Assembly (NCBI RefSeq): GCF_900105415.1
Contig: NZ_FNSM01000001.1
Span: 6,573,501-6,637,500, forward strand
Source: Streptomyces sp. TLI_105
GTDB taxonomy: Bacteria > Actinomycetota > Actinomycetes > Streptomycetales > Streptomycetaceae
DNA length: 64,000 bases
Direction of reading: 5' to 3'
Shown here: piece by piece, positions 9,047-18,773 of the stretch
Layout of the letters: each line of letters starts with the position of its first letter
How positions within the stretch are numbered: the stretch's first letter is position 1
Position numbers and translations under genes: made by a program
Notes under the pieces: model-generated
Told to the model about the DNA's origin: nothing
Database searches by the model: none
The model's input: the letters and a program-made list of their open reading frames with translations, nothing else

Positions 9047-10813
9047 GTGGCAGCCCACGACGACGACATCAACCGCGGCATCCGGCCGGGGCGGGGGTCT
9101 GAAGACCCCGCCGGTCAGGTTGCCTATCTCGAGCAGGAAATCGCCGTCCTGCGCCGCAAGCTCGCCGACTCTCCGCGCCACACGAGGATTCTCGAAGAGC
9201 GGATCGTCGAGCTGCAGAGCAACCTGGCCGGCGTGTCCGCGCAGAACGAACGACTCGCGAACACGCTCCGTGAGGCCCGCGACCAGATCGTGGCCCTCAA
9301 GGAGGAGGTCGACCGGCTCGCGCAGCCGCCGGCCGGCTTCGGTGTCTTCCTGCAGGCCAATGAGGACGGCACGTGCGACATCTTCACCGGGGGCCGCAAG
9401 CTCCGGGTGAACATCAGCCCGAGCATCGAGCTCGAAGAGCTCAAGCGCGGCCAGGAAGTCATGCTCAACGAAGCGCTCAACGTGGTCGAGGCCATGGAGT
9501 TCGAGCGCGCCGGGGACATCGTCACCCTCAAGGAGATCCTCGAGGACGGCGAGCGCGCCCTGGTGGTGGGGCACACCGACGAGGAGCGGGTGGTGAGGCT
9601 CGCCGAGCCTCTGCTGGACGTCACCATCCGCGCCGGCGACGCCCTGCTGCTCGACCCCAGGTCCGGCTACGTCTACGAGGTGGTCCCCAAGAGCGAGGTC
9701 GAGGAGCTCGTTCTGGAAGAGGTCCCGGACGTCGACTACGACAAGATCGGCGGTCTGGGCAACCAGATCGAGCTGATCCGCGACGCGGTCGAGCTCCCGT
9801 ACCTCTACCCGGACCTCTTCAAGGAGCACGAACTGCGGCCGCCCAAGGGCATCCTGCTCTACGGGCCGCCCGGCTGCGGCAAGACGCTGATCGCGAAGGC
9901 CGTGGCCAACTCCCTGGCCAAGAAGGTCGCCGAGGTGACCGGTCAGCCCGCGGGGAAGTCCTACTTCCTCAACATCAAGGGCCCCGAGCTCCTCAACAAG
10001 TACGTCGGTGAGACCGAGCGGCACATCCGCCTCGTCTTCCAGCGCGCCCGGGAGAAGGCGAGCGAGGGCACCCCCGTGATCGTCTTCTTCGACGAGATGG
10101 AATCCCTCTTCCGCACCCGCGGCTCCGGTGTCAGCTCGGACGTGGAGAACACCATCGTCCCGCAGCTGCTCGCCGAGATCGACGGCGTGGAGGGCCTGGA
10201 GAACGTCATCGTCATCGGCGCCTCCAACCGCGAGGACATGATCGACCCCGCGATCCTGCGGCCCGGCCGGCTCGACGTCAAGATCAAGATCGAGCGTCCG
10301 GACGCGGAGGCCGCGAAGGACATCTTCGCGAAGTACCTCACGGCCAACCTGCCGCTCCACTCGGACGACATCTCCGAGCACAGCGGCTCGAAGGCCGCCG
10401 CCGCCCACGGAATGATCCAGTCGGTCGTCGAGCAGATGTACGCGGAAACCGAGGAGAACCGCTTCCTCGAAGTCACGTACGCCAACGGCGACAAGGAAGT
10501 CCTGTACTTCAAGGACTTCAACTCCGGCGCGATGATCCAGAACATCGTCGACCGGGCCAAGAAGATGGCCATCAAGGCCTTCCTCGACCACAACCAGAAG
10601 GGCATCCGGGTCTCCCACCTCCTCCAGGCGTGCGTGGACGAGTTCAAGGAGAACGAGGACCTGCCCAACACCACCAACCCCGACGACTGGGCCCGGATCT
10701 CCGGAAAGAAGGGCGAGCGGATCGTGTTCATCCGCACGCTCGTCACCGGAAAGCAGGGCGCGGACACCGGACGCTCCATCGACACGGTGGCCAATACCGG
10801 TCAGTACCTGTAG
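9047..10813 (+). CDS. arc: Proteasome-associated AAA+ ATPase (ARC/Mpa)
   Basis: A 588-aa hexameric unfoldase that recognises pupylated proteins and feeds them into the 20S proteasome. The N-terminal coiled coil (about residues 20-85, [15 protein letters not shown] onward) binds Pup, two OB-type domains follow, and the AAA+ domain has Walker A GPPGCGKT (about residues 272-279) and Walker [13 protein letters not shown]. The last residues, GQYL, are the C-terminal proteasome-docking motif of Mpa. I chose GTG 9047, which follows GGAGGAGG; a TTG at 9029 in the same frame has no site. A terminator hairpin follows, so arc is probably transcribed apart from dop. Confidence 0.97.
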   Translation: MAAHDDDINRGIRPGRGSEDPAGQVAYLEQEIAVLRRKLADSPRHTRILEERIVELQSNLAGVSAQNERLANTLREARDQIVALKEEVDRLAQPPAGFGVFLQANEDGTCDIFTGGRKLRVNISPSIELEELKRGQEVMLNEALNVVEAMEFERAGDIVTLKEILEDGERALVVGHTDEERVVRLAEPLLDVTIRAGDALLLDPRSGYVYEVVPKSEVEELVLEEVPDVDYDKIGGLGNQIELIRDAVELPYLYPDLFKEHELRPPKGILLYGPPGCGKTLIAKAVANSLAKKVAEVTGQPAGKSYFLNIKGPELLNKYVGETERHIRLVFQRAREKASEGTPVIVFFDEMESLFRTRGSGVSSDVENTIVPQLLAEIDGVEGLENVIVIGASNREDMIDPAILRPGRLDVKIKIERPDAEAAKDIFAKYLTANLPLHSDDISEHSGSKAAAAHGMIQSVVEQMYAETEENRFLEVTYANGDKEVLYFKDFNSGAMIQNIVDRAKKMAIKAFLDHNQKGIRVSHLLQACVDEFKENEDLPNTTNPDDWARISGKKGERIVFIRTLVTGKQGADTGRSIDTVANTGQYL

Positions 10814-10822
10814 AACGCCCAC

Positions 10823-10859
10823 CGGCTGCGGATGTCCGGAAACCGGGCATCCGCAGCCG
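10823..10859 (+). terminator. Terminator after arc
   Basis: Perfect 12-base arms (10823-10834 and 10848-10859, CGGCTGCGGATG and its complement) surround a 13-base loop, 10 bases after the arc stop codon. It separates arc from the dop-pup-prcBA cluster. Confidence 0.75.
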
Positions 10860-10995
10860 ACGCATTCCATCCGGTGTTTCTCCCGGCACCACAGGGAAAT
10901 ACCGCAATCGATCTCCCCACCAGCGCGGAGCCGTTCTAGGCTCATCGGTACCGCCGAGTCGCGCACCGTGAGCGCCGCCGGGCAAGGAGGGCCGC

Positions 10996-12507
10996 ATGAC
11001 CGTACGGCGAGTAATGGGCATCGAGACGGAGTACGGGATCTCCGTCCCGGGACACCCGAACGCCAATGCCATGCTCACCTCGTCCCAGATCGTCAACGCC
11101 TACGCGGCGGCGATGCACCGGGCGCGCCGCGCCCGCTGGGACTTCGAGGAGGAGAACCCGCTGCGGGACGCCCGTGGCTTCGACCTCGCCCGCGAGGCCG
11201 CCGACTCCAGCCAGCTCACCGACGAGGACATCGGCCTGGCCAACGTGATCCTCACCAACGGGGCCCGCCTCTACGTGGACCACGCCCACCCCGAGTACAG
11301 CGCGCCCGAGGTCACCAACCCGCGCGACGCCGTCCTCTGGGACAAGGCCGGCGAGCGGATCATGGCCGAGGCGGCCGAGCGCGCCGCCCAGCTCCCCGGG
11401 GCCCAGCCCATCCACCTCTACAAGAACAACACCGACAACAAGGGCGCGTCCTACGGCACGCACGAGAACTACCTGATGAAGCGGGAGACCCCCTTCTCGG
11501 ACATCGTGCGCCACCTCACGCCCTTCTTCGTCTCCCGCCAGGTCGTCACCGGCGCGGGACGGGTCGGCATCGGCCAGGACGGGCGGGAGAACGGCTTCCA
11601 GCTCAGCCAGCGCGCCGACTACTTCGAGGTCGAGGTGGGCCTGGAGACCACCCTCAAGCGACCCATCATCAACACCCGGGACGAGCCGCACGCCGACGCC
11701 GAGAAGTACCGCCGCCTGCACGTGATCATCGGCGACGCGAACCTCTCGGAGATCTCCACCTACCTCAAGCTCGGCACCACCTCCCTCGTCCTCTCGATGA
11801 TCGAGGACGGCTTCATCACGGTCGACCTCGCCGTCGACCAGCCGGTCCGCACCCTGCACCAGGTCTCGCACGACCCGTCGCTCCAGTACCTGATCACGCT
11901 CCGCAGCGGCCGGACACTGACCGCGGTCCAGCTCCAGATGGAGTACTTCGAGCTGGCCAGGAAGTACGTGGAGGAGCGCTACGGCTCCGACGCGGACGAG
12001 CAGACCATGGACGTCCTCACGCGCTGGGAGGACACCCTGGGACGCCTGGAGACCGATCCGATGAGCCTCGCCGGCGAGCTGGACTGGGTCGCCAAGCGGG
12101 AGCTCATGGAGGGCTACCGGCGCCGGGACGGCCTGGACTGGGACGCGGCCCGGCTGCACCTCGTGGACCTCCAGTACGCGGACGTGCGCCCCGACAAGGG
12201 CCTCTACAACCGTCTGGTGGCCCGCGGGCGCATGAAGCGGCTCCTGGACGAGGCCGAGGTGGAGCGGGCCGAGACGGCCCCTCCGGAGGACACCAGGGCC
12301 TATTTCCGGGGCCGCTGCCTGGAGCAGTACGCCGACGACGTCGCCGCGGCCTCCTGGGACTCGGTGATCTTCGACCTGCCCGGCCGGGACTCCCTCCAGC
12401 GCGTGCCGACCCTGGAGCCGCTGCGCGGCACCAAGGCCCACGTGAAGTCACTGCTGGACCGCTGCCGGACCGCGGAGGAACTCGTCCGCGTCCTGTCCGG
12501 CGGCTGA
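10996..12507 (+). CDS. dop: Depupylase / Pup deamidase Dop
   Basis: A 503-aa enzyme of the glutamine-synthetase-like fold that hydrolyses the isopeptide bond between Pup and its target. The N-terminus [10 protein letters not shown] is the conserved ATP-site start. The catalytic aspartate is Asp95 in [18 protein letters not shown], the same number as in M. tuberculosis Dop. The insertion at residues 40-80, absent from PafA, is the Dop loop. [24 protein letters not shown] residues follow. AAGGAGG precedes the ATG, and a TAGGCT hexamer at 10937-10942 is a likely -10 element. Since Pup here ends in Glu, Dop should act mainly or only as a depupylase. Confidence 0.97.
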   Translation: MTVRRVMGIETEYGISVPGHPNANAMLTSSQIVNAYAAAMHRARRARWDFEEENPLRDARGFDLAREAADSSQLTDEDIGLANVILTNGARLYVDHAHPEYSAPEVTNPRDAVLWDKAGERIMAEAAERAAQLPGAQPIHLYKNNTDNKGASYGTHENYLMKRETPFSDIVRHLTPFFVSRQVVTGAGRVGIGQDGRENGFQLSQRADYFEVEVGLETTLKRPIINTRDEPHADAEKYRRLHVIIGDANLSEISTYLKLGTTSLVLSMIEDGFITVDLAVDQPVRTLHQVSHDPSLQYLITLRSGRTLTAVQLQMEYFELARKYVEERYGSDADEQTMDVLTRWEDTLGRLETDPMSLAGELDWVAKRELMEGYRRRDGLDWDAARLHLVDLQYADVRPDKGLYNRLVARGRMKRLLDEAEVERAETAPPEDTRAYFRGRCLEQYADDVAAASWDSVIFDLPGRDSLQRVPTLEPLRGTKAHVKSLLDRCRTAEELVRVLSGG

Positions 12508-12596
12508 ACCGGGGGCCCGGGACGGGCCTGAAATGCCCCGGCACTGGGAATCATGGAATCAGTGCCCGGGCGTTGTCGAAACTGCGGGGCCGAAGT

Positions 12597-12618
12597 CAGA
12601 CCCGACCTATAGGGTCTG
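12597..12618 (+). promoter_or_regulatory. Inverted repeat over a -10-like sequence upstream of pup
   Basis: CAGACCC (12597-12603) and GGGTCTG (12612-12618) are perfect 7-base arms around 8 bases. The sequence TATAGG, a plausible -10 element, lies at 12608-12613, so a bound protein would block it. A second hairpin (GCACTG/CAGTGC, 12541-12565) sits between it and dop. Together they suggest that pup can be expressed independently of dop. Confidence 0.4.
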
Positions 12619-12667
12619 ATCTTGTACGGACTCAACCGAGCGGGCCGATTCGAGCGGGGTGAGGGAT

Positions 12668-12880
12668 ATGGCGACCAAGGACACCGGCGGCGGACAGCAG
12701 AAGGCGACGCGATCCACGGAGGAGGTCGAGGAGACCACCACCGAGGCGAGCTCCGACCTCAAGGAACGCCAGGAGAAGCTGAGCGACGACGTGGACTCCG
12801 TCCTGGACGAGATCGACGACGTGCTCGAGGAGAACGCCGAGGACTTCGTGCGTTCCTTCGTCCAGAAGGGCGGCGAGTAG
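12668..12880 (+). CDS. pup: Prokaryotic ubiquitin-like protein Pup, encoded with C-terminal Glu
   Basis: A 70-aa, acidic, largely disordered protein tag. PafA joins its C-terminal Glu side chain to lysines of target proteins. The conserved half is SDDVDSVLDEIDDVLEENAE, which folds on the Arc coiled coil, then FVRSFVQKGGE. The last residue is Glu (codon GAG) rather than the Gln of mycobacterial Pup, so no deamidation is needed before ligation. The ATG at 12668 starts the canonical MATKDTGGGQQK; an in-frame GTG 9 bases earlier overlaps its GAGGG ribosome site. A hairpin separates it from prcB. Confidence 0.97.
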   Translation: MATKDTGGGQQKATRSTEEVEETTTEASSDLKERQEKLSDDVDSVLDEIDDVLEENAEDFVRSFVQKGGE

Positions 12881-12902
12881 CCGCCCCACGCGCCTGTCGT
12901 CC

Positions 12903-12946
12903 TCCGTCCCCGGAGCCCCGGTGAAAGCCGTGGGTCCGGGGACGGA
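12903..12946 (+). terminator. Hairpin between pup and prcB (attenuator or terminator)
   Basis: Perfect 12-base arms (12903-12914 and 12935-12946) enclose a 20-base loop, 23 bases after the pup stop. No T-run follows. A TAAGGT hexamer at 12966-12971 could serve as a -10 element for prcB. The arrangement could keep Pup mRNA more abundant than proteasome mRNA. Confidence 0.55.
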
Positions 12947-13040
12947 TGACAAGCGGTGGCACGGGTAAGGTCCGTGCACAGCATCCAAGATCAGCCGGTG
13001 CCTCCCACGACCGGCCGACTGTCCCACCGGAAGGAATCGC

Positions 13041-13880
13041 GTGGAAGCCAACCCTCGAAGCACCGGGCGTCTGCCGGCGGCCTTCCTGACGCCGGGGTCG
13101 TCCTCGTTCCTGGACTTCCTGGCCGATCACTCGCCGGAGCTGCTCCCGGGGAACCGGAAGCTGCCCGAGGGGATCGTCGAGGCCCCGCACGGCACCACCA
13201 TCGTGGCCGCGACGTTCCCGGGGGGCGTCGTGCTCGCCGGTGACCGCCGGGCCACCATGGGGAACATGATCGCGCAGCGGGACATCGAGAAGGTGTTCCC
13301 GGCCGACGAGTACTCGGCCGTCGGCATCGCCGGCACCGCCGGCCTCGCCGTGGAGATGGTCAAGCTGTTCCAGCTGGAGCTGGAGCACTTCGAGAAGGTG
13401 GAGGGCGCGACGCTCTCCCTGGAGGGCAAGGCGAACCGTCTCTCCACCATGATCCGGGGGAACCTGGGCATGGCCATGCAGGGGCTCGCCGTCGTGCCGC
13501 TCTTCGCGGGCTGGGACGAGGGCAAGGAGAAGGGCCGGATCTTCTCGTACGACGTGACCGGCGGCCGCTCCGAGGAGCACGGGTTCGCCGCCACCGGCTC
13601 CGGCTCGATCTTCGCGCGCGGCTCGATGAAGAAGCTGTACCGCGCCGACCTGACCGAGGAGCAGGCCACCACGCTGGTGGTGCAGGCGCTCTACGACGCG
13701 GCGGACGACGACTCGGCGACCGGTGGTCCCGACATGGCCCGCCGGATCTTCCCGATCGTCACCGTCATCACCGACGAGGGTTTCCGCAGGCTCAGCGAGG
13801 CGGAGTCCTCCGAGCTGGCCCGATCGATCACCGAGCGGCGTCTGGAGCAGCCCGACGGGCCGCGCGCCGCCCTGCTCTGA
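13041..13880 (+). CDS. prcB: 20S proteasome beta subunit PrcB
   Basis: A 279-aa proprotein of the threonine protease family. Autocleavage between Gly51 and Thr52 ([12 protein letters not shown]) would release a 51-residue propeptide and expose Thr52 as the nucleophile. Other active-site elements are the Asp and Lys in [20 protein letters not shown] and the SGS-type loop in [11 protein letters not shown]. Two heptameric beta rings form the inner chamber of the core particle. GTG start with GGAAGGA upstream. It lies 52 bases before prcA and is surely co-transcribed with it. Confidence 0.97.
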   Translation: MEANPRSTGRLPAAFLTPGSSSFLDFLADHSPELLPGNRKLPEGIVEAPHGTTIVAATFPGGVVLAGDRRATMGNMIAQRDIEKVFPADEYSAVGIAGTAGLAVEMVKLFQLELEHFEKVEGATLSLEGKANRLSTMIRGNLGMAMQGLAVVPLFAGWDEGKEKGRIFSYDVTGGRSEEHGFAATGSGSIFARGSMKKLYRADLTEEQATTLVVQALYDAADDDSATGGPDMARRIFPIVTVITDEGFRRLSEAESSELARSITERRLEQPDGPRAALL

Positions 13881-13932
13881 CCGTTCGTCGCCCGTAGAAG
13901 CCCTTCAGACCGGAAGAAAGGGACGGTAGCCG

Positions 13933-14685
13933 GTGTCCACGCCGTTCTATGTCTCACCCCAGCAGGCCATGGCCGACCGGGCCGAGTACGCCCGCAAGGG
14001 CATCGCCCGCGGCCGCAGCCTGGTCGTCCTCCAGTACACCGACGGCATCGTCTTCGTCGGTGAGAACCCGTCCCGCGCCCTGCACAAGTTCAGCGAGATC
14101 TACGACCGGATCGGCTTCGCGGCCGCCGGCAAGTACAACGAGTACGAGAACCTCCGCATCGGCGGCGTGCGCTACGCCGACCTGCGGGGCTACACCTACG
14201 ACCGGGACGACGTCACCGCGCGCGGCCTGGCCAACGTCTACGCCCAGACCCTGGGCACGATCTTCTCCAGCGCGGGGGAGAAGCCGTACGAGGTGGAGCT
14301 GGTCGTCGCCGAGGTCGGCTCCGAGCCGGAGGGCGACCAGATCTACCGGCTGCCGCACGACGGCTCGATCGTGGACGAGCACGGCTCGGTCGCGGTCGGC
14401 GGGAACGCGGAGCAGATCAGCTCCTTCCTGGACCAGCGGCACCGGGACGGCATGACGCTGGCCGAGGCCCTGAAGCTGGCCGTGCAGGCCCTGTCGCGTG
14501 ACACCAACGGCACCGAGCGGGAGATCCCGGCGGAGCGCCTGGAGGTGGCGGTGCTGGACCGCACGCGTCCGCAGCAGCGCAAGTTCAAGCGGATCGTCGG
14601 CCGTCAGCTGTCGCGTCTCCTGGAGGCGGACAACGCGGCGGCGGCGAAGACGGACGAGCCCTCGGACGAGGCGCCCGAGGAGTAG
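13933..14685 (+). CDS. prcA: 20S proteasome alpha subunit PrcA
   Basis: A 250-aa structural subunit forming the outer rings and gate of the core particle. [20 protein letters not shown] is the N-terminal gating segment and first helix, and [20 protein letters not shown] is typical of actinobacterial alpha subunits. It lacks the catalytic Thr and the propeptide. The acidic Ala-rich tail after about residue 225 ([19 protein letters not shown]) is variable in the family. GTG start with AAAGGGA upstream. A perfect 40-base palindrome closes the operon. Confidence 0.97.
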   Translation: MSTPFYVSPQQAMADRAEYARKGIARGRSLVVLQYTDGIVFVGENPSRALHKFSEIYDRIGFAAAGKYNEYENLRIGGVRYADLRGYTYDRDDVTARGLANVYAQTLGTIFSSAGEKPYEVELVVAEVGSEPEGDQIYRLPHDGSIVDEHGSVAVGGNAEQISSFLDQRHRDGMTLAEALKLAVQALSRDTNGTEREIPAERLEVAVLDRTRPQQRKFKRIVGRQLSRLLEADNAAAAKTDEPSDEAPEE

Positions 14686-14695
14686 TCGGCCCTGC

Positions 14696-14735
14696 CCGGA
14701 GGGGCCCCGGTCCGCGCGGACCGGGGCCCCTCCGG
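14696..14735. terminator. Perfect 40-bp palindromic bidirectional terminator after prcA
   Basis: Bases 14696-14735 are an uninterrupted perfect palindrome centred between 14715 and 14716. It follows the prcA stop and is shared with the convergent LacI-type gene. CGTTTT follows on the plus strand, adding a short T-run. Confidence 0.85.
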
Positions 14736-14736
14736 C

Positions 14737-14778
14737 GTTTTCGGGCTCAGACGGCCGGTTTTCGGGCTCAGACGGCCG
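14737..14778. repeat. Two perfect tandem copies of a 21-bp unit over the end of the LacI-type gene
   Basis: Bases 14737-14757 are repeated exactly at 14758-14778. The unit begins GTTTTCGGGCTCAGACGG. The second copy contains the TGA stop and last codons (ProAlaVal) of the minus-strand regulator, so the first copy duplicates that gene end beyond the stop. It looks like a recent slippage or microduplication and leaves the protein unchanged. Confidence 0.85.
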
Positions 14779-15787
14779 GTGCCGGGCCGGTGGAGCCGCG
14801 CCGGACGAGGGCCACGGGCAGGGTGACCGGCGGGGCCGGTTCGCCCGCGAGGACGGCGAGGAGCGCCTCCATGCCCCGTCGGCCGAACTCCTCGGCGGGG
14901 AGCCGGACCGTGGTGAGCTCGGGTTCCACGGCGGTGGCGAGGGCCAGGTCGTCGAAGCCGGTGATCGACAGGTCCTCGGGGACGCGCAGTCCCAGCCGAC
15001 GGGCGACCTTGAGGACGCCGACCGCCAGGATGTCGTCGTCGCAGATCACGGCGGTGGGGCGGGGGCCGGGGGCGCCGAACGCGCGGTGGGCGGCCTCCCG
15101 TGCGTCGGCCACGTTGAGCGGTGACCGCGCGGTGCGCAGCTCCGTGCCGCGCAGGGCGTCGGCGAGGGCGGCCGCGCGGACGTCGAAGGTCCAGGAGGGG
15201 ACCGCGGACGCCAGGTGCAGGAAGCGGCGGTGGCCCAGCTCCAGCAGGTGGTCGGTCACCCGCCGCATGCCGTCGGCGACGTCGAGGTTGAGGTGCGCGG
15301 AGGCCCCGGGGTCGGAGGGATCGCTGTCGAGCATGACGAGGGGCAGGTCGGCGCCCCGGAGGGCCTTGAGGGCGTCGGCGGCCATGGAGGAGGCGATGAC
15401 GCCGTCCAGGGCTGCCTGGGCCGAGGCGAAGGGGTCGCGGGCGGGGCCCACGCCGTCGGGGGAGGGGTAGAGGACGACGCCGAAGCCCCGTCGCGCCGCG
15501 GCGAGGGCCGCGCCCGTGTGGACGTGGGCGAAGAACTCGTTCGTGAGGGCGGGGACGACGAGCATGGCGGTGCGGGTGCGGCCGAGGCGCAGGTTGCGGG
15601 CGGCGAGGTTGGGCCGGTAGCCCAGCTCGTGGGCGGCGTGGCGGACCGCCCCGGCGGTGCGCTCGGAGACCCGGCCGCGCCACTTCTCGCCGAGCACCAG
15701 GGAGACGGTGGCCTGGGAGACGCCCGCGGCCCGGGCCACGTCCCTGCTGGTCGGGCGGGCGCCGCCGGAGGGCTCGGGGGACTGCAC
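14768..15787 (-). CDS. LacI-family transcriptional regulator
   Basis: A 339-aa repressor. The N-terminal helix-turn-helix is TSRDVARAAGVSQATVSLVL, with hinge NLAARNLRLGRTR, followed by a periplasmic-binding-protein-like sensor domain ending in the usual ITGFDDLALATAVEPELTTV. The inducer should be a sugar or small metabolite, but it cannot be named. GTG start with GGAGG upstream on the minus strand. It is divergent from an MFS transporter gene, with palindromes in between, so it probably controls that transporter and itself. The pair lies between prcA and pafA, inside the pupylation region. Confidence 0.93.
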   Translation of the reverse strand: MQSPEPSGGARPTSRDVARAAGVSQATVSLVLGEKWRGRVSERTAGAVRHAAHELGYRPNLAARNLRLGRTRTAMLVVPALTNEFFAHVHTGAALAAARRGFGVVLYPSPDGVGPARDPFASAQAALDGVIASSMAADALKALRGADLPLVMLDSDPSDPGASAHLNLDVADGMRRVTDHLLELGHRRFLHLASAVPSWTFDVRAAALADALRGTELRTARSPLNVADAREAAHRAFGAPGPRPTAVICDDDILAVGVLKVARRLGLRVPEDLSITGFDDLALATAVEPELTTVRLPAEEFGRRGMEALLAVLAGEPAPPVTLPVALVRRGSTGPAPAV

Positions 15788-15822
15788 GGGTGGCCTCCGC
15801 GTGGGACGGTGGTCGGGGCGGG

Positions 15823-15868
15823 GCGCGGGTGGACCCGCGTCGTGGAGGGCGCGGGGTGGACCCGCGTC
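15823..15868. repeat. Duplicated palindrome in the LacI/MFS intergenic region
   Basis: A near-identical sequence occurs at 15823-15841 and, with one extra G, at 15849-15868. The first copy contains a perfect palindrome, CGCGGGT-GG-ACCCGCG (15824-15839). Paired symmetric sites next to a LacI-type gene start are possible operators, although G/C-rich hairpins are common in such spacers. Confidence 0.45.
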
Positions 15869-15880
15869 ACGCCGACATGG

Positions 15881-15907
15881 TACGTATGACTCCGGACGTT
15901 ATACGTA
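15881..15907. promoter_or_regulatory. Inverted repeat TACGTAT-N13-ATACGTA, candidate operator for the LacI/MFS pair
   Basis: Two perfect 7-base A/T-rich arms (15881-15887 and 15901-15907) stand out in a G/C-rich intergenic region, 38 bases before the MFS start. The right arm also resembles a -10 region (TTATAC). The position suits repression of the transporter gene by the divergent regulator. The 13-base spacer is longer than in classical LacI operators, so binding is uncertain. Confidence 0.45.
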
Positions 15908-15944
15908 AAACCTCGGTGTGGTTCCGAGGTGACGGGAGAGTGAC

Positions 15945-17225
15945 ATGGCCACCGAGGCCCCCGCGCACGGCGGCTATCTCGACATACTCCGGGCGCCGCA
16001 CGCCGCCCGGCTCCTCGCCGGAACCCTCGTCGGGCGCCTGCCCAACGGCACCGGTCCCATCGCCATGACCCTGTTCGTCCGGGACCAGGGCGGCAGCTAC
16101 ACCCTGGCCGGCGGACTGATCGCGGCCTACGGCGTCTCCAACGCCATCGGGCAGCCGCTCCTCGGCCGCGCCGTCGACCTCAAGGGCCAGCCCCGCGTCC
16201 AGCTGCCCGCCGCCGTCCTCTCGGCGCTCGGCATGGCCCTGTTCGCCCTCACCGGCATCGGCCACCTGGCCCTCGCCTACGCCGCCGTCGTGGTCGCCGG
16301 GCTCTTCACCCCGCCCCTCGAGGGCGGCCTGCGCGCCCTCTGGCCGAGCGTCCTCGGCCGCGAGGACCGGGTCCACCGGGCATACGCCCTGGACGCCGTC
16401 GCCCAGGAGGTCATGTTCACCGTGGGCCCGCTCCTGGTGACGCTCCTGGTCGCCCTGTGGTCGCCCGCCGCCGCCCTCCTCGTCATCAACGTCCTGGGCA
16501 TCCTCGGCGCCCTCGCCGTCGTCCTCTCCGAGCCCTCCCGCACCTGGCGCTCCGCCCCCCGCGAGGCCCACTGGCTGGGGGCCCTGCGCTCGCCCGGGCT
16601 CCTCGCCCTCCTCGGCTCGTTCTTCTTCGTCGGCCTCGCCCTCGGCTCCATCACGGTCGCCGCCGTGGCCTACGCCGACGACCGGGGCACGCCGTCCGTG
16701 TACGGCTGGCTGATGGCCGCCCTCGGCCTCGGCGCGCTGGCCGGCGGCGTCCTCTACGGCGCCCGGCGGTGGGCCGGGGCGCCCGAGCGGCGGCTGAGGG
16801 CCCTCGTGGCCCTCCTGGCGCTCTGCTACCTGCCCCTCATGCTCACCCCCGGCCCCGTCGCCATGACCGGCCTCTCGGTGCTCTCCGGGTTCTTCCTCGC
16901 CCCCGTCCTCGCCTGCGCCTTCATCGTGGTCGACCGGCACGCCCCCCGCGGCACGGTCACCGAGGCCTTCTCCTGGCTCGTCACCACCTTCGGCGTCGGC
17001 GCGGCCCTGGGCTCCGCCGTCGCGGGGCCGGCGGTCGAACTGGCCGGAACGGTGGCCGGGTTCGCCGTGGCCGGCGCGGGCGGCCTCGTCGCGCTGCTCG
17101 TCCTGCTCGCCACCGGCCGTGTCCTCGCCGTCCCCGACACGCCCGGTGACGCCGGTGCCGGCGCGCGACACGCCGACGGAGAGGCTGCTTCCGCAGCCGT
17201 GCACGCGGAAAAGAACACGCACTGA
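15945..17225 (+). CDS. MFS transporter
   Basis: A 426-aa integral membrane protein with about 12 hydrophobic segments in two halves. The loop after the second segment (QPLLGRAVDLKGQPRV) is the MFS motif-A region. The long middle loop (EPSRTWRSAPREAHWLGALR) divides the halves. Substrate unknown; the general shape resembles drug or sugar-efflux carriers. ATG with GGGAGAG upstream. Divergent from the LacI-type regulator. Confidence 0.88.
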   Translation: MATEAPAHGGYLDILRAPHAARLLAGTLVGRLPNGTGPIAMTLFVRDQGGSYTLAGGLIAAYGVSNAIGQPLLGRAVDLKGQPRVQLPAAVLSALGMALFALTGIGHLALAYAAVVVAGLFTPPLEGGLRALWPSVLGREDRVHRAYALDAVAQEVMFTVGPLLVTLLVALWSPAAALLVINVLGILGALAVVLSEPSRTWRSAPREAHWLGALRSPGLLALLGSFFFVGLALGSITVAAVAYADDRGTPSVYGWLMAALGLGALAGGVLYGARRWAGAPERRLRALVALLALCYLPLMLTPGPVAMTGLSVLSGFFLAPVLACAFIVVDRHAPRGTVTEAFSWLVTTFGVGAALGSAVAGPAVELAGTVAGFAVAGAGGLVALLVLLATGRVLAVPDTPGDAGAGARHADGEAASAAVHAEKNTH

Positions 17226-17294
17226 TCGGAAAATGATCGAAACGGGGACGTCCAACCCGGTTTCAGCGCACGCCGTCAGGCGTAATGTTCAGAC

Positions 17295-18656
17295 ATGGAC
17301 CGCCGCATTTTCGGGCTGGAGAACGAGTACGGCGTCACGTGCACGTTCAGGGGACAGCGCCGACTGTCTCCTGACGAAGTGGCGCGCTACCTCTTCCGCC
17401 GTGTCGTGTCATGGGGCCGCAGCAGCAACGTCTTCCTGCGGAACGGCGCCCGCCTGTACCTGGACGTGGGTTCGCATCCGGAATACGCAACACCGGAATG
17501 CGACAACGTGACCGAACTGGTCACCCACGACAAGGCGGGCGAGCGCATTCTCGAGGGCCTGCTCGTCGACGCCGAACGCCGCCTGCACGAGGAGGGAATC
17601 GCGGGCGACGTCTACCTCTTCAAGAACAACACCGACTCGGCCGGAAACTCCTACGGTTGCCACGAGAACTATCTCGTCGCCCGTCACGGTGAGTTCTCCC
17701 GGCTCGCGGACATCCTCATTCCCTTCCTCGTGACGCGGCAGCTCATCTGCGGCGCGGGAAAGGTCCTCCAGACCCCGCGCGGCGCGGTCTACTGCGTCTC
17801 CCAGCGCGCCGAGCACATCTGGGAGGGCGTCAGCTCCGCCACCACCCGCTCGCGCCCCATCATCAACACCCGGGACGAGCCGCACGCCGACGCCGAGCGC
17901 TACCGCCGGCTGCACGTCATCGTCGGCGACTCCAACATGTCCGAGACGACCATGCTGCTCAAGGTCGGCGCCACCGACCTGGTGCTCCGCATGATCGAGG
18001 CGGGCACGGTGATGCGCGACCTGACCCTGGAGAACCCCATCCGGGCCATCCGCGAGGTCAGCCACGACATCACCGGACAGCGCAAGGTCCGCCTCGCCAG
18101 CGGCCGCGAGGCCTCCGCCCTGGAGGTCCAGCGCGAGTACTACGAGAAGGCCGTGGACTTCGTCGACCGCCGGGGCATCCGCGCCGGCACGGTCGCCCAG
18201 GTCCTGGAGCTGTGGGGCCGTACGCTCGACGCGATCGAGAGCGAGCAGCTCGACCGGATCGAGACCGAGATCGACTGGGTCATGAAGTACAAGCTCATCG
18301 AGCGGTACCGGGCCAAGCACAACATGACCATGTCGAACCCGAGGGTCGCGCAGATAGACCTCGCCTACCACGACATCCACCGTCGTCGCGGGCTGTACTA
18401 CCTGCTCCAGAAGAACGGCCAGGCGGCCCGGATCTGCAACGACCTGAAGATCTTCGAGGGCAAGTCGGTGCCCCCGCAGACCACTCGGGCCCGGCTGCGC
18501 GGCGACTTCATCCGCCGCGCGCAGGAGCAGCGGCGGGACTTCACCGTCGACTGGGTCCACCTCAAGCTCAACGACCAGGCGCAGCGCACGGTGTTGTGCA
18601 AGGACCCGTTCCGCTCCGTCGACGACCGGGTGGAAAAGCTGATCGCCGGAATGTAG
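17295..18656 (+). CDS. pafA: Pup-protein ligase PafA
   Basis: A 453-aa ATP-dependent ligase that phosphorylates the terminal Glu of Pup and joins it to target lysines. The fold is that of glutamine synthetase and Dop. [16 protein letters not shown] contains the ATP-site glutamates, and the catalytic base is Asp57 in [41 protein letters not shown] is shared with Dop, and the Dop-specific loop is absent. TAATGT lies exactly 6 bases before the ATG without a Shine-Dalgarno sequence, so the mRNA is probably leaderless. A terminator follows. Confidence 0.97.
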   Translation: MDRRIFGLENEYGVTCTFRGQRRLSPDEVARYLFRRVVSWGRSSNVFLRNGARLYLDVGSHPEYATPECDNVTELVTHDKAGERILEGLLVDAERRLHEEGIAGDVYLFKNNTDSAGNSYGCHENYLVARHGEFSRLADILIPFLVTRQLICGAGKVLQTPRGAVYCVSQRAEHIWEGVSSATTRSRPIINTRDEPHADAERYRRLHVIVGDSNMSETTMLLKVGATDLVLRMIEAGTVMRDLTLENPIRAIREVSHDITGQRKVRLASGREASALEVQREYYEKAVDFVDRRGIRAGTVAQVLELWGRTLDAIESEQLDRIETEIDWVMKYKLIERYRAKHNMTMSNPRVAQIDLAYHDIHRRRGLYYLLQKNGQAARICNDLKIFEGKSVPPQTTRARLRGDFIRRAQEQRRDFTVDWVHLKLNDQAQRTVLCKDPFRSVDDRVEKLIAGM

Positions 18657-18677
18657 GCAGGTCGCACCGACCGGCAG

Positions 18678-18704
18678 GGCCCCGCGCGTTCGGCGTGCGG
18701 GGCC
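18678..18704 (+). terminator. Terminator after pafA
   Basis: Arms GGCCCCGC (18678-18685) and GCGGGGCC (18697-18704) pair around an 11-base loop that itself contains CGC-GTTCG-GCG. It starts 21 bases after the pafA stop. Confidence 0.65.
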
Positions 18705-18773
18705 TTCGACGTGACAGGAGGAACGCCTAGAGTGTCGGCACAACTACCGTGCCGTCTGAGATCTGAGGAACAC

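Noticed and set aside
10996..18656. dop and pafA considered as ordinary glutamine synthetases
   Set aside because: Both have the NGARLYxD...HPEY Asp signature and the [16 protein letters not shown] starts of the Dop/PafA family, and they flank pup and prcBA.
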